64,000 nucleotides of DNA from Sycon ciliatum (GCF_964019385.1 NC_088645.1:26141189-26205188), one strand, 5' to 3'. Positions 34,910-47,283 are shown, counted from the first letter of the stretch. Program-made: numbers and translations. The notes: generated by a model from the letters alone, not told the origin.

Positions 34910-35614
34910 ACCATCACTCTTTACGTCGCGCAAAGCGATGCTATCAACAATGTGAAAACCACGATTCAAGACGAGAAGGGAGGTTTTTGTCTGACGCCGA
35001 GCTAGTCGCTCTGAGTGACCGGCTCAACCAAGATGAAGATAAAACCTGGCTCGCCCTCCGCCATAGCTCCAACCGCCGCCGTGGTTACTAACGCTGATTC
35101 CAGGTATGGCATTTTCTTTCCTCTCTTCCTTCAGTCTTCCTATTCTCTTCAGTCTTCCTTTATGCGAGTGTGTGAATCCAGTTCAGTTTGGTAGGCGTCT
35201 GATCATGGTGAGCCACGGTTTACCCAGCTAATCTGGGACAATGTGTTTGACAATGCCCCTTAATTTATTTAACCCTTATAGTGAATAGTGATAATTATAA
35301 TGTATTCAGTTCGGTTTTTGAACTGCGATGTTCCTGGCGGGTTGTGCCAGCGTTGTGCAGCACGAGTGCTGTGGTTTTTCAGGTCCTATTTGGAGGACAG
35401 TTCTTTCCCCTTTTGACCCTGTGAGATCGTGTGAACCTGGTGTGCTTCTACTTTATGATTTTGTTTATCAGTTCATTCTTCTGTCTATACCAAACGTTAT
35501 CATTTCCGATATTATTTGCCATACTCCGGTTGACGCTCTCCCAGTAATTCGCGATCTACTACTTGGTCCGCGTCAGCGATATTGTTGCTTATCTTTCAGC
35601 TTTGTTTATATGTT

Positions 35615-38260
35615 GGACTCAGTAGAGCGTCCAGCCCCTATATGATGTCCAACCCCTATATAGAGTCCATTGGTCCAAAATCCACTGTACAGAGTCCAAA
35701 CTTGGAATCAACTGTGAGCTCAAAGTTTAGATGGACATCACTCCATGTATAGAGTCCAGCCAATTGGCTTCACCCCTATATAGAGTCCATTGGTCCAAAA
35801 TCAACTGTACGGAGTCCAAACTTTGAAATCAACTATACAGATTAAAGAGTCTTATGTGGACAACACTCCCTGTATAAAGTCCAGCCAATTAGGCATCCCC
35901 TATCGAGTTCGAAATTAGACATAGGATCTGCTGTAAGCAGTGAATATTAACCAGAAAACGGCCTCTCCCTTTAATCCTTTACATCATTCACTTCTCAAGG
36001 TAAAAAATATGTATTGAGGCGCCACTGCAGCCACTTCATTACATGAAAAAGCCTACAAACACCATCCTCAGATCAAGTGGTCTCTTCGCAGACGCTGCAA
36101 ATTACAATATCTCAATCATGTAATAATAATAATATTCGCGGGATCCGCGTTAGCATCACTTGAATGTTCAGAAACACACAAGCTATAGCCTTCGCTTCCG
36201 CAGGCCACCACTATGCCTTTACACCTTAGTGGCATTGCCAAATAATTGTGCACGCACACACACACATGCACACACCCACACAACTCCAAGAAAATACCTA
36301 GAAAAAAACAAGAATCGAAAGAGAATAATGGAGAGCCCAGGATTGATTATTTGTTTTCAAATTATTGCGCGCGCGCTCGCGCGCACACACACACACACAC
36401 AAACTTATACAACGCCAAGAAAACACCAAGAAAAGAGTAGAGACACAATACACACGCAACTCCAACAGCCATGCAAACGTCCACCCATTTACAAGTAAAG
36501 TCAAGAGGGATAACAAATAATAATACGAAACGAATGCATACAGGGACGGGTACACGCACGTTTACATACACGTAGTAGTGTAAGAGAGTAACATAGTGCA
36601 GTGGTCAGCATAATACTAGCACATGCTGAGAGTGAAATAGCAAGCTTCGCCATTGCTCATGGCCATGCAAATGTTCAGCAGCACTCAGTTCCGCAAGCTT
36701 CTGAAGATCAGCACACATGCAACAAATAGATAGCACAAGGATACGCTTATTACCGTAATGATGCATGGGAGCACACAACTACCAAGTTCTCAATGAATGT
36801 GATGCTCCATGAAAATCAATCCACTCAAAGACCTGTGAACAGGTGACGGTGGGGACAATAATCTATTAATAATACGAGGAATAAGATCGTTTGTGCACAC
36901 TCAAGACGCACAGACACACCACCATACATGTAGTGTACACAGTGTTTCACTTCACTGCAACTAAATTGAAATTCGATGATTTGAACAATCTGTACAGCAT
37001 TGCCGTCAGTCAGTCTTCCCCAAGATGGAAATGCAATGATTTGTTGTTACTAGGCAGTTTCACTGACACAATGTCATGTTCGTGACATCAAAACGGTTAC
37101 TTCAGGGAATACGAGTATTAGCTTGAGAAGCTTTTTCTTCAAAAAGTGTCATTGGCATACAAACAATCCTCCTACTACTACTAGTACACTGGCACTGCGT
37201 TTGTGGATCCCATTGTATTTGACATCATACTAGAGGAATAGTGTCGTGGAGTTTCACATAATTATCACAGGGATAAAAATACATTTCTCATGAAATAATT
37301 ATAAAAATTGATGATAGCTAGACGATCGTATACGATTGATGCAAAGTCCTTGCAGTCCTTGGGGACTATTACGAAGTGGTTGATTACTTTTAGGGCATTC
37401 ATTCAAGCAACATCAAACAAACGCGATGCGCTCCTTGAAAATGGAAAAAAATTTCAGCATAACGAAAGAACAGCAGACCAATCGAAACGAGTAAAAGCTT
37501 CCTTACCTCAGTCATCGTCCTGCCATGTAGTTGGACAGCCTTTTGACACGGTGGTACAGGCAACTCTTGTCCAGTCAAACAGGGGTATCCTTGTGGCGTC
37601 GAACGAAAGAGAGTGTCAGTGTATCTGACTCGTCAGATTGGAACTGTGCTGAACTTTTCTCTTTCTCCCGTTTCTGCTTTCATCCCTCGCTCTGATGAAA
37701 CCGTTCAAACGTCTTACTGGCAGCAATGGCCAGCCAAACAGGGGATCCTTGTGGCGTCGAACGAAAGAGAGTGTCAGTGTACCTGACTCGTCAGATTTGA
37801 ACTGTGCTGAACTTTTCTCGTTCTGCAATTTCTGCTTTCAACCCGCGCACTGATGAAACGTCTTCAGAGAACCACAAGACGCTTTCCAGATTTGATTTTG
37901 AACGTCTCCTTATCCTCCTTGGTTACCTCGAGACAGATTACTGTCAGCAACTTCACAGCAGAACTGGCAGCCATGGCTGAAGTGAAGAAAGGAATGCGCT
38001 GCCACCAGGCAAGCAAAACTGAAAAGGTGTTTGTTCTTTTTCGGGCACAACACACAGGACGGCGTGACTGGATAAACTGGACTCCTGGACTGTGAATAGG
38101 GGACTTGAAGAAAATGTATACTCCTTATAGGGGATTGCGCGGCAGGTTGAAGCTGATCAAAATTGAGTGGACTCCTGGACTCTGTATAGTGGATTTTGGA
38201 CCAATGGACTCCATATAGGGTGCTGGACATCATATAGTGCATGGACTCTATACTGAGTCC
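35615..38260. mobile_element. nested DNA transposon with long inverted ends
   Basis: The left end (GGACTCAGTAGAGCGTCCAG, 35615) and the right end (inverted, up to 38260) match over about 85 bp, including CCATTGGTCCAAAATCCACT. A further copy of part of the left arm lies at 35772-35842. TATATGTT occurs immediately left (35607-35614) and four bases right (38265-38272), which could be an 8-bp duplication as in hAT elements. No transposase is seen. The interior has CA repeats at about 36248-36290 and 36380-36400. Confidence 0.65.
37567..37859 (+). repeat. tandem duplication, about 160-bp period
   Basis: CAAACAGGGG-ATCCTTGTGGCGTCGAAC and the following 110 bases occur at about 37575 and again at 37735, with a few differences. 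Each copy ends in CTGATGAAAC. Confidence 0.85.
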
Positions 38261-39211
38261 TACATATATGTTGCCAATGCTTACTTGGCAGCCCATTTCA
38301 TCCCAATTTTGGTTAGCAAGTTGGTTTGCTAGTACCTGAAAGGTCTAGCTAGAGTTCGAGTGGATTTCGAGAGTGACAGGTGGGTGATTCTGATTGATAC
38401 AGCGCCACACCAAAATGGATTATCTTGTTACGCTGTGCAGGCAAGAGCAGCGCAAGCCACAAGAAAGTAATCGGCTACTCGGAATCAGCTCCATTTTGCT
38501 GAACGGCCGAGATCGCTCACCTCAGGGATCGCTCATCAAGCTGAGATCGCAGCTCCCTTACCTCCAGCTCAACGCTCGGAGTATCCAGCGCGTCGTGGAG
38601 ATTTGCAAGTACCGTACGTGTCGTCGTCGTCGTTCAAAATAAAATCTTGCAAAGAACGGCGTCTGATTTGAACCACACAGGCAGTCGTGCTGCCCACGCG
38701 AAGTCCTACAGAGAAGGTGACCGTCACGGTCGACTTCTCTTTAGAAAATAGCCAGGCAGCGGAGAGGAAGAGATATGAGTTTGCAAAAGCAAGAGAGTCG
38801 ATCCCGAGCAAAAATATTTGTCACCAGCGCCAAGAGCAGCGACGAGGAGGACCGAAAAAAGTAGGAACCCTTCCTTGGACAAAAAATTCCTCGCAGCTAG
38901 TTGTCATTCTCTACCTTACCGTCCATCGTACCAAGGTTTATCACTTCAAGTGCACGCATTCATGTCCAAAGTCTAAGTTCAAATTGTCGAAAGATAAGCG
39001 ACAATATTGCCGACGCGGACCAAGTATAATGTTCAAGACTCCATACCTGTATTATATTATGCAAGTCATCCATTCTGCCTGTCTCTTATCGTCGAGTTTA
39101 TTCCGACGCGACCATGCATGCCGCCAGTTTTTTTTCTAAATAGCAGCCAGTTGTTGATGTCCAGCTATCACCTACATGTAGTATTCGAATCACGAGGACG
39201 TGATTGTATTT

Positions 39212-39222
39212 GAGAGGGGAGG
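39212..39222 (+). promoter_or_regulatory. polypurine tract
   Basis: GAGAGGGGAGG abuts the 3' LTR at 39223, the expected plus-strand priming site. Confidence 0.7.
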
Positions 39223-39533
39223 TGTAGCGTATAGCGTATCCCCATACGTTAGCATATCCCGGTACGTTACTGTATTCCCGTTCGTTAGCATATCCCCGTA
39301 CTGTATCCCCATACGTTAGCGTATCCCTGTACATTAGCGTACGGAGTCTGCCTTTGCATAAAAGCTGCTGCTCACGATTCTTTTAATTGCCAGTCAGTTA
39401 ATTTAGTAGCCAGTTAGTTAATTTAGTTGCGAGTTAATTTCATTGCCAGTTATAGTTACATTTCAATTGCTAGTTACAGTGTGTTCGCTGAGACCCTTGT
39501 ATTTTTGCCTCCGAGAGACTGCGGCCCGCTACA
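39223..39533 (+). repeat. 3' LTR of the ubiquitin-carrying element
   Basis: 311 bp, same length as the 5' LTR, followed by CTAT. Confidence 0.9.
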
Positions 39534-39805
39534 CTATATTAAGTTAATAAAGTGGCGGAAGGCGTGTATGCATCACCATTTTGCTAGGTGTGTTCTCTAC
39601 AATTCGAGCACAAAACATGAACGCCGCATGTTCAGATCTTCCACTCAGTTCCCATGACATGTTTTTCACTTCGAAAGATATACTTTGTAATGCAAAACCA
39701 TAGATCATAGAACTGTGTCCAGGCAAACAACCATTGAGGTTAGAATGCACGTACAGTATCTGTAGATGTTGGAACGTTCAATGTGCTGTGTTCTCTCACC
39801 TACAG

Positions 39806-40080
39806 CGGAAAATCAAACCCAGACGTCATACACACTTGGGACTGTGATCGGCGGTGTTGTCGGCGGAATGTTTTTCGGGATAATAGCAACAACGTTGGTA
39901 GCCATAATAGTCCATCGTAAGATACAAAGCAAACCGGTGAATACCGAAGTTCCAGGTCAGACACAAAATGCAGCATATGAAGACGCTGACATTGCTGAGA
40001 GTTCCCTCACTAAAAGTGATGCTTATGGTGTGGTAGAATCCGCCCCGCAACCACAGTATGAATTTGTTTGCCCACAGTAA
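39806..40080 (+). CDS. terminal exon: transmembrane segment and cytoplasmic tail
   Basis: The exon begins after CTCACCTACAG in phase 1 and ends at TAA 40078-40080. A short ENQTQTS segment (one N-glycosylation site, NQT) is followed by a single glycine-rich membrane span of about 24 residues with GG/G spacing, then HRK as stop-transfer. The tail of about 55 residues has tyrosines in AAYEDADI, SDAYGVVE and PQYEFV, plausible phosphorylation sites, though none is a strict ITIM or ITAM. Codon assembly with the stalk exons is exact (G + CG gives Ala). An AATAAA at 40854 is a possible polyadenylation signal. I infer it ends the CCP receptor gene. An alternative is a separate small membrane-protein gene sharing the stalk. 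Confidence 0.75.
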
Positions 40081-41021
40081 CTCACTGATTTCGCGCATTT
40101 TCAACATTTTCTGTAGTTGGGTGTACTTCTCTGTGTTCTTTGCCTATTGTTTTGCCTCAGCACAATTCATCTCAGTATACATTCTTTCATTTCTATCCCG
40201 TCGCAACGATTTTCTCAATCAGTTTTTTGCAATTCCTCAGTTTGGTATTTATTTTTTGATAGTTTTATCCCAAGCAATACATGGCTGGGGTAGCCAATGA
40301 CCACTTTGCGTGGCGATTTCAGGGTGTTTATAACCACAACGTACTCTCCAACGCCTCCTTTATTTTCATTCTATCTTTGTGTTATGTTCCTCTGGGAGCG
40401 TGATCCCAACGAATTAAGGGATTGACTTTCAACCATGGCTCTTTCCTTGTTGCTCAAAAGCGTTAATTTCTAATCTATGCCTTTAACTCACGTTGTCCTC
40501 AGCGCAGCACACAACTCATTCATAGCTAGGCTCATCACACTCCCATGACTACCCCCAAACAAAATTTGCCATTAATCGCGTTAGCACTTTTCCAGGGTTA
40601 TTAGCGGTACTTATAATGTAGATTGTTCTCCATCAAGTAACTTGTGATGTTGTTTCTTCCTTTCCAATATTCTCAGATCTACTTCATATGCATACACACA
40701 CTTCACCTCGTCCTTTCCTCTCAATTTTTATCCCGCGATTATTTCTCACTTTTCTCGTGTACAACTGGTTCATAATTCTATCCTTTTTCCGGATGGGTTT
40801 TCCAAATACACGTAAAAAGGAATATGATTCATGCATAGGGCTTTTGGGATTGCAATAAACCGAACAAGCTCAAGCGCAATATCATGAATGTTATATTGAG
40901 ATGTCATGAACACACTCTTGAGAAAGTGATGATGGACAAAGAAATATAACGAATATGATGGGAATGTAATGTGAAGAACAATGATAGGAACATACAAATA
41001 ATCAACGAGGAGCTAATATTT
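40081..41021. other. 3' UTR and intergenic sequence
   Basis: No coding signal is seen. The part at about 40850-40990 (GAGAAAGTGATGATGGACAAAG and on) is related to 54140-54240 (GAGAAAGTGGTGATAGACAAAG and on), a dispersed repeat. Confidence 0.4.
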
Positions 41022-41447
41022 TTAATATAGCTATGAATAGGACGATGGCGGCAGACATCACGCAACTACGTTACTTGTTCGACATGTATGTGTATTTTTA
41101 TAACAATAATAATGAAACTCAGAATCGATTTTCTCGTTCATATCATCAGTGGGGAAAACTACGTAACTAAAGGATATAAAACAATGAAACTGACGTTAAG
41201 TCGTAGAAAGGTGGTTTTACTGCACTTGTATCACGATGTTATGTGGTATTTCTATCATCTTTCCACTACTTAACTTCAGTTTCATTGGTTTGTATCCTTT
41301 AGTTCCGTGTTTTCCCCACTGATGATAGGAACGAGAAAATCGATTCTGGGTTTCAATATTATTGTTGTAAAAATATATGTACATGTCGAACAAGTAATGT
41401 AGTTGTTTGATGTCTTCGGCCTTCATCCTACTCATAGCTAAATTAAT
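41022..41447. mobile_element. long hairpin element, about 195-bp arms
   Basis: The left arm (about 41022-41222) and right arm (about 41250-41447) are inverted copies with a loop near 30 bp. Both arms keep a frame encoding LFDMY-YFYNNN-ETQNRFSRSYHQWGK; in the right arm it is a 72-codon minus ORF. No known domain is recognised. The arms differ by about 10 percent. Confidence 0.8.
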
Positions 41448-41728
41448 AGGAACGATGGGAAATATCTTACCGTACTCGCGGGATTAGAGTCCTCTCTTGA
41501 ATAGTGACCCGCGAGCTTGTAATCAAGCGCAAGTGCACGTTTGATTTTCGTTTGCTGTTGTTCTTGTCCTTGCCATTGCACTGGTGTTTTGAGGATAAAG
41601 GTCGCAGTTCTTGTTGCCGTTCCTGGTGAGTCGGGATAGTGTATAGTACACGTTGGGCTCATTTTTTTTCCTTTCCTGTTTTGGTTTGATGCTGGATGAC
41701 CCACATTTACAAGCATTGAAAAAATGCC

Positions 41729-41912
41729 CTCTCTTGAATTGTGCCCTCTCTTGAATAGTGTCCTCTCTTGAATATTGCCCTCTCTTGAATTGTACCCACT
41801 CTTGAAAAATGCCATCTCTTGAATAGTGCCCTCTCTTGAATTGTACCCTCTCTTGAATAGTGCCCTTTCTTGAACAGTGCCCTCTCTTGAATAGTGTCCT
41901 CTCATAGAGCAC
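41729..41912. repeat. minisatellite, 15-17 bp unit
   Basis: Around eleven units of CCCTCTCTTGAATAGTG type with small length and base changes. A lone related unit lies at 41491 (CTCTCTTGAATAGTG). Minus-strand ORFs run through it as a by-product. Confidence 0.9.
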
Positions 41913-42199
41913 AATCTGTGATGCAAATTGAACACATTGTGCCCGATGGGTAGTATTCAGGCGAGTACGGTATATATACTTTCTTGGAGAGAGGAAACTT
42001 ACGAGGGAAATATAAACTACAAATCTCAAGCTATGGACGAGACCGTTCTCGAAGTCTCTTCTATCTGAATGTGTTTGAAGCCATTTATAATGTTTAAACT
42101 ATCCAGCCACCTTTGTGTAAACAAAAGAAGTTTTATTTCTCGCCGGCCGAGTGGAGCGAGTGAGGGGAGAAATGATTTCTCGAGCAACAAAATTATTTG

Positions 42200-44130
42200 T
42201 CTTGCGAATATGGAATCCCAGAGTGTTCGCGAGACTATACATTTGGATATCAGTGACCACTCTGCAATACTTGCCAGGCTGCCAATTTCAGCAAGTCCCC
42301 ACTTGAATGGACAGCATCTGCGCAAGACTCGCTGTTTGCACAAAGTGGATTGGAATATGTTTACATGTGACCTGGAGAAGACGCTAACTACCTGTGACTC
42401 TGTCTGTGTGGATGTGCTTGCGTCGTCACTCACTGCGTGAATCCAGACCACTCTAGACAAACATGCTCCACTTCGGGAACGGCGCCGCAAATCTCGAGGT
42501 CCTTGCCCCTGGATTACAGATGCGTTAGTGGCAAGTGTTCGTGAACGGAACCGGGAGCATCGTCTCTGGCTCCGAGACAAAACCGATCAGAACCTTCAAG
42601 AAGCACACCGGTCAGCTCGCTCCAAAGCACGGAAGTTGGACAGGAGTCTGCGCAACTTGTACTTCACTAAGAGATGTGATACATCAGATTAACCGCCACC
42701 TTGGGGCTGTCATGAACGATGTCACAGGCCGGCAGAAGACACGGAAAGAACCTGAAGCGCCGCTTGAGTCACTCATTAAATTGTTTGGAGACATTGTGCA
42801 TGACCCTATGCGGCGACCTGAGCTGCATATACCACATGGTCCAGCCTCTGCATCTAGCTTCTCAACATTTCAGCCGGTAAGCGTGTCTGATGTTGCACAA
42901 TGCTTGCAAAGTGTGAGTCCTCACAAAGCATCTGGGGAGTGACAACATTCCTGGAATTGTACTGCAGCAGTGTTCAGACGTCCTGGCACCTCCATTTATC
43001 ACCCTAATCAATGCATCCTTGACATCAGGTACTGTGCCAGTGTGTTTTAAAACATCACACATTAGTCCACTGTTCAAGAGTGGTGATGCAACATCCCCTA
43101 CTAACTATAGACCAGTGTCATTGCTCCCTATTCTGTACTGGATTTTTGGAGTTTTTTGTAAAGAAGTAACTCACAGCATACCTCACGCAACATAGCATAT
43201 TACCTAGCAGTCAGTTTGCCTACAGGGAAATGCACTTTACCGAAGATGCATTAGTTCTAGCCGCCAACCGTTGGCTGTTGGCCAAACAAGAGCGAAAATA
43301 CACAGGTATTGTGATGGTTGATATGTCAAAAGCGTTTGATCGTGTCCAACATCAACGTCTGATTGGTAAACTATTCACCCTGGGAGTCAATGGCAGAGTA
43401 TTGTAATGGTTGGCTAGCTATCTGTCTGGTCGTACTCAGCGTGTCAAGGTGTGTGAGGCTCTCTTTGATGCAGTCCCATGCTCAAGGGGTCTGCCCCAAG
43501 GCAGTGTTATTGGGCCGCTTCTCTTTGTCCTTTACACGAGTGACATTTCCCACGTCATACCTTGCATTGTTGTTCATCAGGAGTTCGCGGACGACATCAT
43601 CCTAGATTATTCTGATTCAGATCTGGACACTGTTTGCAAGACGTGGACTAGGGCTGTGACACGTCTGTCTGACTGGATCTCCGAAATTGGGCTTCTGCTG
43701 AATACCGGCAAAACCTAAGTCATGGTAATTCAACCTCGGGGACTCACTGGCGACGTACCAGTCGTGAAATGTAAGGATCAAGCCTTAACTGTTACCTCCA
43801 CTGCCAAATACCTTGGCGAAACCATTGATGACCAGCTATCCTGGCAGCCACATGTCTCCCGTGTTGTGCAGAAGGCGTCAGTCGCCATCAGCCAGCTATG
43901 GCGCCATGGGCGATCTCTGCCCATAAGAGCCCGCAGACTTTGGTACATTGGCATTGTGCAAGCACGACTAACGTACGCATCCAATGCATACTTCCCGTCG
44001 CTGACACAGCGACTGCAGAGCCGTTTTATCAATTCCAGCAAATCCGGATGTCGTGCAATTTTCCGACTCTCCAGCCGTGCATCCACAGCCCCCCACTCCT
44101 CGTGCGCTATACATCCTTTATAATGGTCAG
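42200..44130 (+). pseudogene. CR1-like LINE ORF2, decayed
   Basis: The endonuclease end (LDISDHSAILARLP) is at 42241. RT blocks follow in broken frames: NYRPVSLLPI (about 43105), QFAYREMHFTEDAL, VMVDMSKAFDRV, RGLPQGSVIGPLLF (about 43480) and FADDIILDYSD (about 43585). The thumb (KYLGETIDDQLSWQPHV) continues in the same frame after a TAA near 43718. Multiple stops and small indels show it is dead. The 5' end with ORF1 is missing. It is a sister family of the LINE at 4365, with closely similar blocks but many substitutions. Confidence 0.85.
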
Positions 44131-44282
44131 TTTTGCAATTTGTTAATCACTACAACGTTGCTTCCTGAAGAGGGTCGTGCGAAGACTTGTTCGATGCATT
44201 CTTATATTTCTCATCGCTCCTACTTTGAGTATCATTTTTTAAAGAGAAAAGATCCTATGCGTTACAACTAATGAGAACTTAT

Positions 44283-44850
44283 GACTGACAAGGATGTGGA
44301 AACATTCGACGACCGAACACCTTGCTGCGACACGGTATAATTATTGTGATGTGATGTAGATTCATAGATTTGTTGGAGCTAGGTGTCAGGTCGTCGAACG
44401 TTTCAATATCCTTGTCAGTTATGTGCCTTGTTGGCACACTATCTGACTGTATATTACCTCGTTACCATGGTGGACTGTTAGTCATAACTAGTGACTAGTA
44501 GAGAATTTTAAAAATCTTTACATGTACCTACTATTGTTATTCACATTGCATTTTCATCACAGGTATTTCTTTGTCCGTGATATTTCAATAAAACTTTCGT
44601 GAAATAATGCTTCAGCTGGTTCTGCTTTTTGCAATCCTTTAACAGTCGTCACTTCTTCACCTTTTTGCATAGGGCCCTATTAGCAGTTCTTGAGAATATT
44701 TTGGTTAGTGTTTCCCAACTTTCCTCCAAGCCTTGTTGTCGTACTATCTGACTGTACGTTTTCTCGTTACCTTGGTGGACTATTAGACTATTAGTCATGA
44801 CTAGTAACTTATAGGCCCTTTTCTCTTTACATGTTACTACTACTGTTCTA
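44283..44850. repeat. diverged relatives of the retrozyme-like repeat
   Basis: 44283-44313 and 44388-44420 form an inverted repeat (ACTGACAAGGAT against ATCCTTGTCAGT). The stretch CTAGGTGTCAGGTCGTCGAA through TATCTGACTGTA and GGTGGACTGTTAGTC matches the monomer at 48595-48720, and a second relative lies at 44735-44840. No hammerhead core is retained here. Confidence 0.55.
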
Positions 44851-46209
44851 CGCTTGGTAAGATTCGATTCCAAGAGGGTCTTTATTGTATTGCATTGTCA
44901 CTGTGGTCTGTGTGTATTCTGCGAGTAAGATCCTATCTCAAGCCTATGCTGAGCCGTACGCCACAGCATTTCTGTCTCCAGTTGCTTGCGCTGAGTGCAC
45001 ACAATGGCATGACATCTCCTAATGCATGCACACAGACCTTGGTCGCATGGATGGATGGCCTCAAGCACGCAAACGCCTCAGTCTTTATTGGAGACTTTAC
45101 CGGCTGAACCTGGAACGCAAACTGCCAGTAGCTGCATTTCCACGGCAGAATGCGGAACACAAGCCTGCATTGAGCACCAAAAAAAATCCACACGAACACC
45201 ACGATGGGAAAGCCCCCTGTTTGCAACGCATATGTCGCAGTTTGACCGAATTTATCATTATTTGACAAATAGACTACTTCAAGTGTATGTATAGAATAAA
45301 GTACGGTAGGAGTATGATTTTGGTATGGTGTAGTCTCTCCTCTGCTGCATCCCGTATCCAGGCCAGTGTGGCTGGCCATCATCTGTTGCTTCTGCCAATC
45401 CATGGTATGGTTCACCTGAAAATATTAACCCACTGAGATTTGTAGCAATGAGCTTTCGCCAATGTAATTTGCAAGGCATCTGCATAATAATTCAATAACA
45501 ACCCGGGCCATATTAAAATATGAAATGACTCGATGTACGAAATTCAGGATTTGAAAGAACTTTTGTCTTGCAGATATATTTTATAGTGCTTCTCCGTGTG
45601 CTTAACTGTTATTTTTTATTTTTGTTATCATGACAAGATAATATACAAATTCTTAGAAAAGATGTACAGCATTTCCGGCTAGTTTTGAAGTTATTTGCAC
45701 ACAGTAACCAATTACATGTACGAAGAGAATTCATTCAGCATTAGGGTACTTCTGCCTTATAGCTGAAACTGCACATGATGGTGTTCAGTATCGGACACCT
45801 CGGCCAAGTTTCCCGAATACCAGCCATATGCATTGTCAGTAGGCTGCATAACGGGACGAGCTGCAGTGGGGAACAAGAGAGTAGAACTCCCTGTTGTTAG
45901 TCTCACATGTCAGCGTAATTTCAGTGCAACAGCAGAACACTACAACACAATTATTTTTGATGAAAAATAACCTGGCTAAATCTTTGCCCTAGGGAACAGC
46001 ACATTTGTTGATGAGAAAATATATTTCTGCAATGCAACATTCTTGACAGTATTAAACTGGTAGCACGTACCGGTTTTCAAATTCGGATAGCCTCAATCCA
46101 GCTGGCTGATGGATCGTGTCCAAATAGCCACGCAGCGCAGTATACAATGCGTGCTGGTTGCTGCAGCCTTCCTCGAACTGTGAGGTGCAAGTACTGCAGC
46201 CACACTCAC
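44851..46209. other. no recognisable gene
   Basis: A 160-codon minus ORF (45415-44933) with no known domain is the longest frame. No repeats shared with other parts of the window were noticed. Confidence 0.35.
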
Positions 46210-46582
46210 CAATCGCTGCCGATTCCTGAACATCATTGCAGCAAATGCAGTCGTTCCGCAATCACTGAACGACGCATTTGCCACGATCTGCACTTGGCCA
46301 GCATTGCTCTAAGCAAACAGCAAGGTCAGTGTCGGCAGCAGCCTCTGCAGCTTCGTCAGCATTTCCACCAACTTTCTCCGCACTCGCCATCTCCATGATC
46401 TCATCTTCGGTATATTCAGGTTCCTTCGCGTATGCGAGGATATCACTGGCGTCCAACTCGCCCTCCTCGGATTCACTGTCATCTCCTGACAAGGAGCTAG
46501 ACCTACCGTCTGAATCGTCTCCGCTCATACTGTTTCTGCCTTGGACATTCACGACTTCACTTTCTTCTCCGTCCAACTCCAT
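46210..46582 (-). CDS. acidic ORF with cysteine cluster, function unknown
   Basis: From ATG 46582 the frame gives a Ser/Glu/Asp-rich N-terminus (MELDGEESEVV, then DDSDGRSSSLSGDDSESEEGELD) and reaches a cysteine-containing end with a TGA at 46262-46264. The same frame continues with CICCNDVQE up to a consensus donor (GTGAGT) at 46209. The CxCC cluster after an acidic start faintly recalls the P2X7 intracellular-domain proteins common in invertebrates, but key flanking residues are missing. The stop may mark a pseudogene. Confidence 0.25.
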
Positions 46583-47283
46583 GTAAAACGTCCGAGCTCC
46601 AGGAGCTCCTCTATCTCTTTGATGTCGCAGTTCCGTGACGTCATGGTGGCGCCAAAAACAGGGGACCTAAGTGATCTGTCAGCTGCGTACTTCTCCGGTT
46701 ACAGTCACAGGATGAAGACGAGACATAGACCATTTCAATCGGCTGATTTTTCCTCAATAACATAATAATTATTATCTGTAGAAAGGAAAAGGACATATGG
46801 AAACGAGTTAAGAGTAACTCCCCACCACTGTAACTAGATACTATAAAACAGTCAGAAAGTGCAACAACTAGGCACAAAACTGACAGAGTACTAAGACATT
46901 CGACGTCCTGACACCTAGCTTCAACACACCTCCGTAGCGCTAACCCACAGCCTTCCAACTTGGAAGGTTCAAGGTTATGGAAAGACCAAAGAGGGGAAGG
47001 TAAGCGCAACGAAAACGAGGACAAGCTACAGTCCCAACGGAACAAAGAATGTCGATTGTCACTGGACGATGACGAGACCAGTAGGCGATTTGACAAAGCG
47101 GTCTAACTACAATTCGAAGCAGCAAAGCAGCACACCACCCAACTTGGGTGGGTCAAAAATATCAAAGATAAGTTAAGAAGGGGGAAGCTTTGCGAGAACA
47201 AATTGTACAAGCCGAAATCTAAACTCCTACAGTTGTCCTCATGCATGACACTGTGATGGACTAGTTGACTACAAAACCAGTTG

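Larger units (their letters stand above)
34045..39533 (+). mobile_element. LTR element without visible polymerase (LARD-like)
   Basis: Two 311-bp LTRs (TGTAGCG...CGCTACA) bound a 4.87-kb interior. CTAT flanks both sides (34041-34044 and 39534-39537), and copy A of the duplication shows the empty site GTACTATATG. A candidate primer site TGGTGGCAGCGG starts three bases after the left LTR, and a purine tract GAGAGGGGAGG directly precedes the right LTR. No gag, RT or integrase motif is seen. The interior holds a ubiquitin-fusion ORF and a nested DNA element. It probably moved using enzymes supplied by another element. Confidence 0.88.

Noticed and set aside
37685-37870. CTGATGAAAC strings as hammerhead ribozymes
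   Set aside because: There is no stem II between CTGATGA and GAAAC and no pairing stem I.
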